The translations under genes were made by a program, and so were the position numbers. DNA of 64,000 nt from Bromus sterilis (lineage: Eukaryota > Streptophyta > Magnoliopsida > Poales > Poaceae): the NCBI GenBank assembly GCA_950022295.1, contig OX465598.1:64898001-64962000 (forward strand), in the 5' to 3' direction. Shown here piece after piece: positions 43,726 to 54,863 of the stretch; position 1 is the stretch's first letter, and each line of letters starts with the position of its first letter. A model generated the notes under the pieces. That model was not told where the DNA came from and did no database searches. It saw only the letters and a list, made by a program, of their open reading frames with translations.

Positions 43726-46700
43726 GTGTAACAACTGCCCATCATAGGCTTCGCATGTACGCCCGGTTTCCACTTGGCTAGGTAAACGCCTGAAACTCCG
43801 GAACGTTAGAGTCCCTCTAACTAACAACACACAGTTCCGGGTGGCCCCCGGTGAGTCGACATCCAACTCAAAAGCCGGCCGCGCTCTCGAATCGGTCTCT
43901 ACCGTCTGGACGAGGTTGGATTAGTTGCCTAAACAGATGTGGACAACCCCCTAGCTCCCTGGGGTGGACCAACAAGAGAAAACAAGTCTCCGCTGGCCCG
44001 GGTTTGTTTCGAAAACTGCTGGGGTACCAACCAAGCACACACACGTTTGCAAATAGTAAATCAGCTCAGGCCACCACTAGAACTGTATGAAGCTAGGTAG
44101 GTAAGACAAGGGGACCCCATAGAATCCCACACACGATTAGGCACACTCGCCAAGAAACAAAATACCCGGAACTTGGGACCTAGGTGACTCAAATGGAACA
44201 AAACACCTGGCGGGAACAGCCCGGTCTCCCATCATTCGTCAAGTATAATTAACATCATAATAATAATAAATATCAACCAACTTCTTTAGATAACATGATA
44301 TCCCAAACCATAACATAGGGTAAGCAGCAAGTTTTCCTACTGATACTAAGCAATGGCTGAGCAGCGGTAACTTAGCAACACAATGTTTTGCTGGGATGTG
44401 GGGATCATGGCTGTTTTTTTTTGAATGTGGCATAAGCAAGTGGATAGGATCAAACAAACGTTCTAGAATACAGCTAGGCAGGCAGGCTGAAAGGTATCAA
44501 GTAATGGTATAAATCTTCCCCTTGCCTGGGTAATCGATCGACGGAGCAGACGTAGCCGGGTCCTCGGGCTTGGTGTCGGAAACCTCCACGTAAGTCTCCT
44601 CGGCAGTCTCAGGTGCTAACGTAAAGTACCGGCATGGAAATAGAACCCAAGTAAGCAAGGTTGCAATGCATAGGCAAAGATGGTATGATCAAGTTTAATA
44701 TACATGATGTGACCCTATCTAGTCATATTTAAATGAAGGTGGTGACGACACGTCAACAACTTCATATGCAATTTATTTACGTAAAATGGCTTTGGTCTTA
44801 GCCTTAAATTTTGGTGTAAATAGCATGGAAACATGACATGATCAACAATGCAATTAACAGAAAGAACTACAATGTGAAAAGTAAAACATCGATTCCGGAG
44901 ACGGAGAGATGTCGATGAACTTGACCTCGGAAAGGTGCAACAAAAGGAAGGAACCCAGCTACCTTGCATATGACAATATGCTAGGGGCTGGTTTGACGAT
45001 GCAAAGATTTGAAGATGACATGAAAGAGACTTGGAATGAAAAGATGATCAAGATTCAACATGCACTGAAGTTGAAAGAATAGAAGGCAAGGAAACAGGTT
45101 GATATGGCTAGGTGTTTCACACCATGTCCACTTGAGTTGCACAAAACATCACATGGACATCACCATTGGAATCCCTGCATTTTTCTACCCCAAAACCATA
45201 TAAGGTATGGCTCCATTTGAATTTGCAAAGCTCAGTTGCAAATTCAAATGAACTCAGGGGCCTGAGTGCAAAGTTGCACTACTTGCTTTTCAGGAAAAAT
45301 TCAAATGGAAATTCCATTGTCACCATGTTGATCCTTGGGAAAAACTACCCAAAATTCATATATGGGTTGCCACATTTGAGTTTTGGGAAGTGGTTGCAAA
45401 AACAAAAGAAAAGAGGGGCCTATTTGCATAATTGCCACCATCACAAAATTTGAGGGGACAAATTGTAAAATGGCCATCACCACTGTGTTCAGTGGGTCAA
45501 AATACCACAAAAACATATATGGGGTGCCCAAACTTGAGTTAGAAATTTAAAAACAGATTTGAATTTGAAAACAAATTCAAATTTGAATTTAAACTGAGAA
45601 AAAGAAATAAAAAGAAAAGGAAAAGGAAAAAGGAAAAGGGCTCAGACCCAAACTGGGCTGGCCTCGGCCAAATGGCCCAACTCTCCTCTCCTCGGCCCAG
45701 CGCATACGCCAGGCCCACGGCCTCTTCTCCTCCTCGAGGACCAAGGCGACAACCCTCTTCTGAACTTGCGCAACTTTGAAGAAACGCGACGCTCGACTGA
45801 ACCCGAGACGGCGAGCAGCTCCGGCGAGCCCTGCCACGCGCTCCTACCATCTCCTGGAAACACAGCATGGGGAAAACCTAGGAGGGCACCCAGGCCTACA
45901 CGGGGGTGCACACCGTTGCCACCAAAACCTCCCCATCTCGCCGGAATCCCCACGGGAATAGAGCGGCGACGAGGTGTCCCAGCGCTTCAGACTGACAGAG
46001 AAAAACGCCTGACTTTAGTCGACCCGTGCGTCGTGCACACGGCGTCTCCGGCCACGGGGTTACCTCCAACCTCTAGAGGGCACCACCACGAACCCGTGGA
46101 TGCCCCTACCTCGGGCTGTACCTCGCCGGAGCGGAGGCCACCCTCACCTGAATACCACGGCGGCGCTTCACTTCTGCTATGACAGGTTCAGACGCGGCGA
46201 CCACAGCACCTAACGCGATAAAAAAGGCCTCGCCTTGACCTCCATACGCACGGACTGTACACGCACAGGACACGCGCGCGCACGCCCAGAGCACGCCACT
46301 GACTCGGCGACCTTGAGCTGCAAGGCGGCGACGACAAGACGCGGAAAATCCTACGGCTATCACGAACAGAAGGCTACACGCAACCGCGGGGAAGGAGAAG
46401 GCTGACGCTCACCTAGCGGGTCACTTCGTGTGCCCCAGCCCTGCCGGAGAGGAAGACGACGAGCCTGGAGACGACGGTGGCGACAGGAGCTTCTCGGCGA
46501 CGTCCACGGCTCCACAACAGCTCCGTGCCTCCCTCCGCAACCTGAGAGCAGAAAAGGGACGAACACACACAGGAGATGGAGCCCGCGAACGCACGGTCAG
46601 GAATTGTGAAAGACGGCGAGGAATTTGAGAACTTGGCCGGCGGCCATGGCGGGAAAAAGGGGAAACTGCGGGGACGAACCAGGCGGCGGCGGGCGAAATT

Positions 46701-46749
46701 GGGAAGGGGGAACTCGAGCTAGGGTTCCAGGAGGGGCCTGGGACCTCTG

Positions 46750-46755
46750 CTTATA
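46750..46755 (-). promoter_or_regulatory. TATA box candidate of the E8 LTR
   Basis: TTTATAAG on the minus strand (TATAAG at 46750-46755), at the edge of the GC-rich block. Confidence 0.45.
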
Positions 46756-47483
46756 AAGGGGGAAGGCCCCTGGCCATGTCGACGGCCGGCGACGCCTGCG
46801 TGGACGCCGGTGTGAGAGGAGACGACGAGGTCCCCCCGGCCACAATGTAAAGACGAAGCACGGGAGCCACGCGATTGGGATCGAACGGCGGGGCGCTCTC
46901 CCACTAACCGGTTCGCAGATGGGCTGGAGCCCGAGTGGAGACAGGCCTGCTGGGCTGGGCCTGGCTGCTCTATCTCTGCGAAAAAAACCAGAGAAGGCTT
47001 TCCTATTTTTCAAAACAGAAAAACCAAAGAATTCTTCAGGGCAAACAGGGAAAAATAAAAACATATAAAAATATGTTTTGAAAACCTTGGATTATTCTAC
47101 ATTTTCTAAAATTGGTTTGACCAATTTTTGAGCAACTAAAATGTGGGGGCATTTTTGAAGATTCAAATCACATTGAACTGTGGCCCACATTTTTGGAGTT
47201 GCAAAAAATGGGGCAAGGCTTTTAAAAAGTTTGGGAAGGGCAAGGAATTGGCTATGCCAAGTTTGGGGTCAAGGAGAGCATGCATGCAACAATGAAAAAT
47301 CTTCACACACCCTTCTTGAACCATTTTGGATGCCAACTCAAACAAACCAAATGGGCTCCAATCCCAATGCAAATTTAAATCACCACATGAAATGTCAAAC
47401 TCTAGCATCATGCCAAGTTACAAAGTCATCATACAAGGTACAATATCATGTTGATTTCTTATTATTGCAAATGGGCTGTTACA

Positions 47484-47496
47484 GCACTCCCCCACC
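47484..47496 (-). other. E8 polypurine tract
   Basis: GGTGGGGGAGTGC on the minus strand, directly before the TG of the 3' LTR. Confidence 0.8.
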
Positions 47497-47503
47497 AACA
47501 CAG

Positions 47504-47520
47504 GATCTCGTCCCGAGATC
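47504..47520 (-). other. Hairpin at the end of E8 pol
   Basis: GATCTCG-TCC-CGAGATC, a perfect 7-base stem with a 3-base loop, adjoining the pol stop codon and 7 bases from the PPT. E10 has an 8-base version with compensated changes. Confidence 0.6.
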
Positions 47521-50024
47521 TAAGCCTGAAACAACTCAGGATACTCAGAACGGAGATGATCTTCACGCTCCCACGTTGCTTCCTTCTCCGAATGATGTGC
47601 CCACTGAACTTTCATGAACTTGATGGTCTTGTTGCGAGTCTTGGGCTCAGACGTCTCAAGAACACGGACTGGACGCTCTGAGTAGGAAAGGTCCGCACTC
47701 AGCTGGATCTCGCCCAAGTCAACAGCCTGCTCTGGCTGCTTGAAGCACTGCTTTCGCTGGGACACATGGAACACGTCATGCACCATGGACAGACTCTCTG
47801 GAAGCTCGAGTCGAAAGGCAAGAGGTCCTCTAGTCTCAAGGATGCGGAAAGGTCCGACAAATCTTGGAGCGAGCTTTCCTTTGATACCAAAGCGGTGAGT
47901 TCCCATCAACGGAGACACTCTCAGGTAAGCCCAATCACCAACCTGAAACGCTACACCAAGGTGCCTTTTGTCATAATAGGCCTTCTTCCTAGACTGTGCT
48001 GCCTTTAGGTGCTCTCGGACAATCTTCACTCTGTCCTCTGCCTCCTGGATCACATCTGGACCGAACAGCTGCCTCTCACCTGTCTCGGACCAGTTCAAAG
48101 GTGTTCTGCACTTGCGGCCATACAAAACTTCAAACGGCACTGCCTGCAGACTTGCCTGATAGCTGTTGTTGTAAGAGAACTCAGCATACGGCAAACATTC
48201 TTCCCACTTCATGCCAAAGGAGATGACACATGCTCGAAGCATGTTCTCGAGGATTTGGTTCACGCGCTCGACTTGCCCACTTGTCTGAGAGTGATAAGCG
48301 GTACTGAACAACACTTTCGTACCAATCGCCTTTTGAAAGGCCTGCCAGAACTTAGAGGTGAAAAGGCTGCCTCTATCAGAACTGATCTTCTTGGGAATGC
48401 CATGCAAAGATACAACTCTTGCGGTGTACAAATCCGCCAACTGAGCTGCTGAAATAGAGTCCTTCACTGGAAAGAAGTGGACAACTTTGGAAAGATTGTC
48501 AATGACAACAAATATGGCATTGTTCTTCTTCTGCGACAAGGGGAAGCCTGTGATGAAATCCATCTCTATGTGATCCCATTTCCACTCCGGAATCTCAAGT
48601 GGCTGAAGCAACCCTGTAGGCTTCTGGTGCTGTGCCTTCACTCTTCTGCACACATCACACTGAGACACGTAGCGGGCAACATCCCGCTTCATGCGAGTCC
48701 ACCAAAAGCTTTGCTTGAGATCTTGATACATCTTCGTACTGCCAGGGTGAATAGACAGCTTGGAATCATGGGCTTCCTTCATGATGACCTCTCTGAGATC
48801 TCCCTCTTTGGGAACAACAACTCGCTCTTCGAACAACACGGTGCCGTCATTATGCACTGAAAAGCAACCGTACTTTGGAACTGAGGCGGCAATACCCTGC
48901 TTGATCTTTTGTATCATTGAGCTGCCTGACTGAGCTTCACGAATCTTCTCATGGATGGTGGGCTCTACCACAAGGTTGGCAAGGTAGCCTGCTGGAACTA
49001 GCTCGAGATTGAGCCTTCGAAAGGACTCACACAAATTAGGGTGGATCTTCTGCACCTGGATATTATTGCAATCGCCCTTACGGCTCAGCGCATCAGCTAT
49101 GTCATTCGCCTTCCCAGGCGTGTACTGAATATCAACTGTGTACTCAGTAATGGTTTCAAGCCATCTTCTTTGCCTCAAGTTCAGATTTGGCTGAGTGAAC
49201 AAGTACTTCAGACTCTTGTGGTCGGTGAACACATCCACCTTCCTCCCTAAGAGGAGGTGTCGCCAAGTGATCAAAGCGTGCACAACTGCTGCAAGCTCCA
49301 AGTCATGCGTGGGATAATTCCTCTCACTTGTCTTCAACTACCGTGAGGTATAAGCCACAATATTCCTGCCTTGCATCAAAACTCCGCCTAGACCTTGCAA
49401 GGAGCCATCAAAAAACACCTGAAAAGGCTGTGACTCATCTGGCGGCGTGAGAATTGGAGCTTTGGTCAACTTCCCTTTCAACTCCTCGAAGGCTGACTGG
49501 CAAGCTGGTGACCAAGTGTACTGTTTGCCTTTGCACAACAATTCAGTCATTGGCTTTGCTATTTTGGAGAAATTCTGCACGAACCTCCTGCAATAATTGG
49601 CGAGGCCGATAAAACTCCTTAGCTGCTTCACAATCTTCGGCAGAGCCCACTATTGAATAGTGCGGACTCGCTCTGGATCAACAGCAATTCCTTCAGCGGA
49701 AATAACATGACCCAAAAAATTGACCTTGTCCAGCCAAAACTCACACTTGGAGAACTTGGCGTAGTACCTTTCCTCTCTCAACTTCTGCAGCACCAGGCGT
49801 AGATGTTCCTCATGCTCAGCCTCTGACTTGGAATATACAAGAATGTCGTCGAGGTAGAGTATCACAAACAAATCAAGCCATTCTTGGAACAAATAGTTCA
49901 TAGCTCTCATGAATGTCGGAGGAGCATTTGAGAACCCGAAAGTCATGACTGTGAACTCATACAGCCCATAACGTGTGCTGAACGCGGTCTTGGGAATGTC
50001 CTCTTCACGAACACGGATTTGATG

Positions 50025-50029
50025 ATACC
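50025..50029. other. E9 target-site duplication, left
   Basis: ATACC, identical to 51650-51654. Confidence 0.95.
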
Positions 50030-51649
50030 TGATACGTCCAAAACGTATCTATAATTTATTCTTGCTCCATCCATGTTTTGTGTGATATTGCTATGATCTA
50101 GATACACTTTCATACACTTTTTACCATATTTGGACTAACCTATTAACTCAGTGCACCCCAGTGCCAGTTCCTGTTTTCTGCTGTTTTTTTTAGTTCAGTT
50201 TTCCCCCATATAAAAAGTGCCAGAAAAATTCGGGAAAATTCAGATAAAAAATCAGCGTGACGGAAGCTTCGCGAAGAGCCCGAGAGGGGCCAGAGGGGAG
50301 CCAGGGGGGCCCAGGCGGCCACCCGGCGCGGCCCCACCCCTGGCCGCGCCAGGGGGGCGCCTAGGGCCCCTGGTCCACCTCTGGCTGCCCCCCTTCGCCT
50401 ATTTATTCTCCGACACGGGGAAACTCCAGAAGAAGAACCCTATTCCGCAAACTCGCCTCTGTTCCGCTGCCGCCGCGCTTCCGAGATCGGGAGCACCAGA
50501 AGACCTCTTCCCGGCACCCTGCTGGAGGGAGGATTGACCTCCGGGAATCTCCTCTCCACCATGGATGCTCCCCGGATGTCTCGTGAGTAGTTTTCCTTGG
50601 ACCATGGGTTCGTGATCAGTAGCTAGGTGATGTTCTCCTCCCCTCTTTGATCTTCATTGTTTAGACCTCGTGAGCTGCCCTACATGATTGAGGCACCTTT
50701 GTAATATTTCTGTTGTTGCTATGCTGAGTTTGGAGGGATCTGATGGATTATGAGATTATGTTCAGATTGTGATAGAGTAATATATTCGGTTTTTATCTCT
50801 TATATTTTTGTTCCTAAGTAATTCTTGCATGTTCTCCGTTGCTGTTTTTTGCTTTGGCCAAGTAGTAGGTAGTGACTCCAAGAGGGAATGTTGTGCTAGA
50901 TTGTGGGTTCATGCCCCCCGATGACACGCTTGAGTGACAGAAACATGAGTCTAGGGGATGTGCTGTTGCCACAAGGGGGAAAACAACGGTGCTTGTAACC
51001 GCGGTTACAAGGATTGTTTACTTTACGCAAAGTTCTTTTTAATGCAGTTGTCTGTTCCTTTGGGTTTACACTTTGGGTGGGGCTCGCAACTTAATACCAG
51101 CGAGATGTTCTGGATAGATATCTCAAGGTGGATGATTAGTAGTAGATGCAGATGGATTTCGGTCTACTTATTTTGGCGTACTGCCCGTGCTTTTGAGCCT
51201 CTTCCTTTCTTTTGTAGCATAGTTAGCGTTGCGTTGCAATCATAATCCTGTCAATTGCCCTTCTGTAATTTGTTTACCTCGCATAGCAGTTTTATCGTCT
51301 TTTGGGAGAGAGACATCACTAGTGAACATCACGTATACCGGTCCATATCCTCATTACTGTTTCCAAGCTATATTTACTTTACTGCTTTTACTTGCTATCA
51401 TTATCCCTTGCGTTTTATCCTTTGTGAACAACAAGACCGGAGAGATTGACAACCTCTCTGAACTTCGTTGGGAACAAAGTTATCTGTGTCTGTGTGCAGG
51501 TCCGCGTCAGTTGCGCCGCTGACACCTACTTATCATCTCTGGAGTCCTACTGGAGACAAACCTTGGTATCTTCGCCGGGGGAAAACTGCTGCTGCACTAC
51601 ATCTCAAACCTTCCACTTGGGGTAACCAACGAAGGGCGAGAAGCCATCA
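50030..51649 (+). mobile_element. E9: solo LTR of the E2 family (1620 bp)
   Basis: A complete LTR from TGATACGTCC to GCCATCA, similar throughout to the E2 and E6 LTRs, flanked by ATACC on both sides with no internal sequence. It interrupts E8 RT exactly between ...LDLRMGY and HQIRV... Such a structure arises by recombination between the two LTRs of a full element. A GC hairpin lies at 50325-50350 and a CTATTTATTC box near 50399. Confidence 0.96.
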
Positions 51650-53572
51650 ATACCCCATCCTCAAGTCAAGCTTGGAAAACACCTTAGCTCCATTCAACTG
51701 TTCGAACAGATCATTGATGCTGGGTAAAGGGTACTTGTTCTTGATGGTGTTCTTGTTGATACCGCGATAGTCCTGGACCAATCGGCTAGTCCCATCCTTC
51801 TTCTGGACAAACAAAGATGGTGCACCCCAAGGGGAAGTGCTCGTGCGGATAAAACCACCTGCTTCCAACTCTGTCAACTGCTTCTTGAGCTCAATCAACT
51901 CCTTGGAAAAAATCTTATACGGATGCCGAGAAATTGGATGGGTACCAGGCTCTAGCTCAATAACAAACTCAATAACTCGAACTGGGGGAATTCCTGGCAA
52001 CTCCTCCGGAAAGACATCTGAGAACTCACAGACAACTTTGACTTCTTCGAGCAAAGGTGCAACTCCTGCGTTCAAGGCGTACAACTGTGCTGGTCCTGTC
52101 ATAGAGCCACAAGTGTACAAGACTTCTGCACCTGAATCATGTGTCAACTTCACTGATCTGGTCGGACAATCAATATTGGCCTTGTGCTGCACAAGCCAAT
52201 CCATGCCCAAGATGACATCGATATCTGAACTTGGCAAGGCGATGAGTGAGGCTGGGAAATGGCAACCCTGAATGGTGATCCTCACAAACGAAGCACGGAG
52301 AGATGAAGTGAACTTGGAATCGGGAGAAACAATAGGAAGAAACTTTGGGAGATCCTCCAAGAATAGGACCTTCTCATCCACGAACTTCTGGGATACAAAG
52401 GAATGAGATGCTCCGGAATCGAACAACACAGTCGCGGGAACAGAATTAACAAGCAACCTACCAAGAACGATCTTCGAAGACTGCTGAGTATCTGTGAGCA
52501 TCACGTTGTTCACCCGAACTGCACGTGGCTGTGCCTTCACCATCGCGGTGCTCGGAGTAGAGCGAGGTGGAGGCGGTGGGAGCCGAGAAAAGCGCGGATC
52601 GGTGCAGTTGGGAGACGTGTGCCCCGGCTCTCTGCACTTGTAGCAGATCACGCCTGGCCTGGGCTGGGACTGCGGCCTGGGTGGCCTCGCGTGTGGTGGT
52701 GTAGAGCGAGGCCCCTGCTGAACTGGGACGGGAGGGCGGGCAAAAGTGCGGACAACTGCCCCCCTCTGCTGGAACTGCTGCCTCTGCGGTGGTTCCTCTG
52801 TGACCCAAGTCTTTGCCTTCTTGTGAACCATCACTGCGGAACTGTGCTCTCTCTGGCGCTTCCTGTCTGCATCCCACTCTGCTCTGGCTGACTCCTGGAG
52901 GATAGCCTGATCCACGAACAGCGAGAACATCGTGGGGCTGCACTGGGTGAGCGCGTACTTGATCTCTGTGCGAAGACCTCCACGGAACCTGGCAATCCTC
53001 TTTGCCTCTGTGCTGACCTCCTCTAGAGCGTACCTGGCGAGCCTGACGAAGGCCAGGTTGTACTCTTGAACTGACCTGTCACCCTATCTCAGAGCCAAGA
53101 ACTCCTCACGCTTCCTGTCCATCAAGCCACTCGGAATATGTGTTGCTCTGAAGTCTGCGACGAAGTCTGCCAACGTGATGATAGCATTGCCCTTGTTGGC
53201 CTTGTAGGTATCATACCAACTGGCGGCTGCACCCTGAAGCTGGAAGGAGGCGAAGGTGATGTATTCGACTGGTCTGACGGTGTTTGCATTGAAGTGCTTC
53301 TTGATCTTTGCAATCCAATCATCCACTTCCAGCGGGTCTCAAGCCTCGGAGAACCTGGGGGGGGGGGGGTTGATAGCAAGGAACTCCTGCAGAGTGGTGT
53401 ACTGTGGTTGATCATTCCTCTGGGTAGTCTGGTTCTGCAGCATCTGTAAGATCGCAGCTGTGCCCTGAGCCACTGCGGTCACAGCCTCCCCAAGAAGAGG
53501 TTCTCTGGTGGCGGCATGCTCGCTCTTGGCATCCTGTATACAGGAACACTTATGAGAACATGGTTGAAACAT

Positions 53573-54194
53573 TGACGAAACCAGAAGATAAAGCAAATAT
53601 TGACCACAAAACTTCCTCACGAGGTATGAGAAAGCTGAAGGCTGAAATTCCACCAAGGTTAACCCGGAAGGTCGAAGGCTAGGTGCTACTGGAATCCCCA
53701 AACCGAGATCATCCGAAACCAAGATAATAATCTGCTAGCGAGCACACAAAAATATATACGAGTGGTTGAAGAGCTGAACGTTGAGACATCTGCCCTGAGC
53801 GGCCCGCCGAAGCGGTCGCCTATAGGGGGAGGAACCACATCCGGAGGATGCCAACCATCCCTGTATAGGAGTTTCACCTGAGGTACGCCGTAAGCGAGGT
53901 GGAGCTGTCAACCCCAAGTGGCGGCTCAGTGTTCTCAACGTACGCCAACCCTTCTCGTCGCTAGCAAAGAATTATAGAGGAATCGGAGCCTCAAGTAAAC
54001 AAGAACCTAGATTTGTTTTGAAAGGGGATAAGTTGCAGAGAGAAAAACAACGTTTCACTTCCTCACGGAAAAACGGGTGGGAGGGTAGGGTAAGAACAAA
54101 AAGAAAGAGTTCCTACTCTCCGATTTTTCCTTAATAACTACAAAATAGTTTCTAGACTCAACTTCGGCCAGTAAGGGGTCTTACAGTCAGTCCT
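53573..54194 (-). other. E8 leader between PBS and gag
   Basis: No clear coding frame apart from the uncertain gag start. Several splice-like and start-like sites; nothing else recognised. Confidence 0.6.
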
Positions 54195-54206
54195 GCTCTG
54201 ATACCA
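54195..54206 (-). other. E8 primer-binding site (tRNA-iMet type)
   Basis: TGGTATCAGAGC on the minus strand, 3 bases after the 5' LTR, as in Tekay/Del and many other plant elements. Confidence 0.9.
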
Positions 54207-54209
54207 AGT

Positions 54210-54863
54210 TGTAAGGCCCCCGATGCGGTGCTAACTCGAGTTAGTCGCTTTCGCGTCCCGCTCAAATTAGTAGCGCATAAAAGGCCACCGGCTCACGACA
54301 CTCGCACTCGTGTCGCTGCCGGATTCTCGACAACAGATATAAGAACAATGAACTTTATACTAAGACATAAATATATAGAGTCCAGGGCATACATCGCCAC
54401 TGGAATTTATTACATCATCTCAGAGGTCCATAGACCCAACAGTACATTATGCAACAAGCGGAAGACAATCACGACCGAGTACGGTCACAATCAAAATTTC
54501 CCTAGAGAGGGTTGCACGTAAATAGTCGACCCACAGATCGTCGAAGCCCAACTATAGGATCTACTGAACGAGGTCGTCCTCATCGTCGTCCTCCGGGGGC
54601 ACCTCCACGAAGTATCGTCCAGTGCTCGGGTCGAGGTAGTAGTCAACTGCAGCGGCCGATCAGGCAAAACAGTAAAAGCACAAAAGGAAAACAGGGGTGA
54701 GATTATATCATTACAGGATAACTAACTCCCTGCGGTAAGACAAGGTAAAGGTAAAGGTTGCAGCTGCACTAGCATATATGGTGGCTAACGTTCTATTAGA
54801 GTAGAGGTAAGATCCAAGAATACACGTCACATCGTGTCGTAGGTCCACTATTCACCTACTTAC
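54210..54863 (-). repeat. E8 5' LTR, fragment left of E10
   Basis: Matches 42887-43541 closely. It ends at CTTAC (54859-54863), the expected TSD of E10; in the intact 3' LTR copy the next bases are GTCAAAC. The remainder lies right of E10, off the window. Confidence 0.92.

Larger units (their letters stand above)
42887..47483 (-). repeat. E8 3' LTR (4597 bp)
   Basis: On the minus strand TGTAACAGCCC...GGGGGCCTTACA. Its last 660 or so bases match the 5' LTR fragment 54210-54863. A GC-rich block (45650-46970) holds frames with no recognisable domain. Confidence 0.9.
47520..53572 (-). pseudogene. E8 gag-pol, four in-frame stops and a solo-LTR insertion
   Basis: A single-frame chromovirus polyprotein. 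The start is uncertain; 53572 is an in-frame ATG, and a TACAG|GATG near 53520 could be a splice acceptor. Order: gag (about 53450-52950), CCHC knuckle (CYKCREPGHTSPNC), protease (VLFDSGASHSF, DVILGMDWL), RT up to LDLRMGY (51650), the E9 insertion, then HQIRVREEDIPKTAF (from 50029), YLDD, RNase H, integrase (HHCC, DDE) and a chromodomain-like end. Stops are at 53339 (TGA), 53084 (TAG), 49650 (TAG) and 49338 (TAG); E10 has Gln at the 53084 and 49338 sites, fitting C-to-T decay. Removing 1625 bases (LTR plus one TSD copy) keeps the frame. The last 605 codons are intact. Confidence 0.92.
42887..54863 (-). mobile_element. E8: Tekay/Del-like chromovirus, split by E9 and E10
   Basis: Minus-strand order: 5' LTR fragment (54210-54863, cut by E10), tRNA-iMet-type PBS, leader, gag-pol frame with stops (broken by solo LTR E9), hairpin, PPT, 3' LTR (42887-47483). 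The LTR is 4.6 kb. A C-terminal chromodomain-like segment and the iMet PBS fit Tekay. AGCAA (42882-42886) is the expected TSD; its partner is off the window. Confidence 0.9.

Noticed and set aside
45642..46183. Frames of 80-140 codons in the E8 LTR
   Set aside because: Same reason; inside a 4.6-kb LTR, overlapping on both strands, no recognisable domain.
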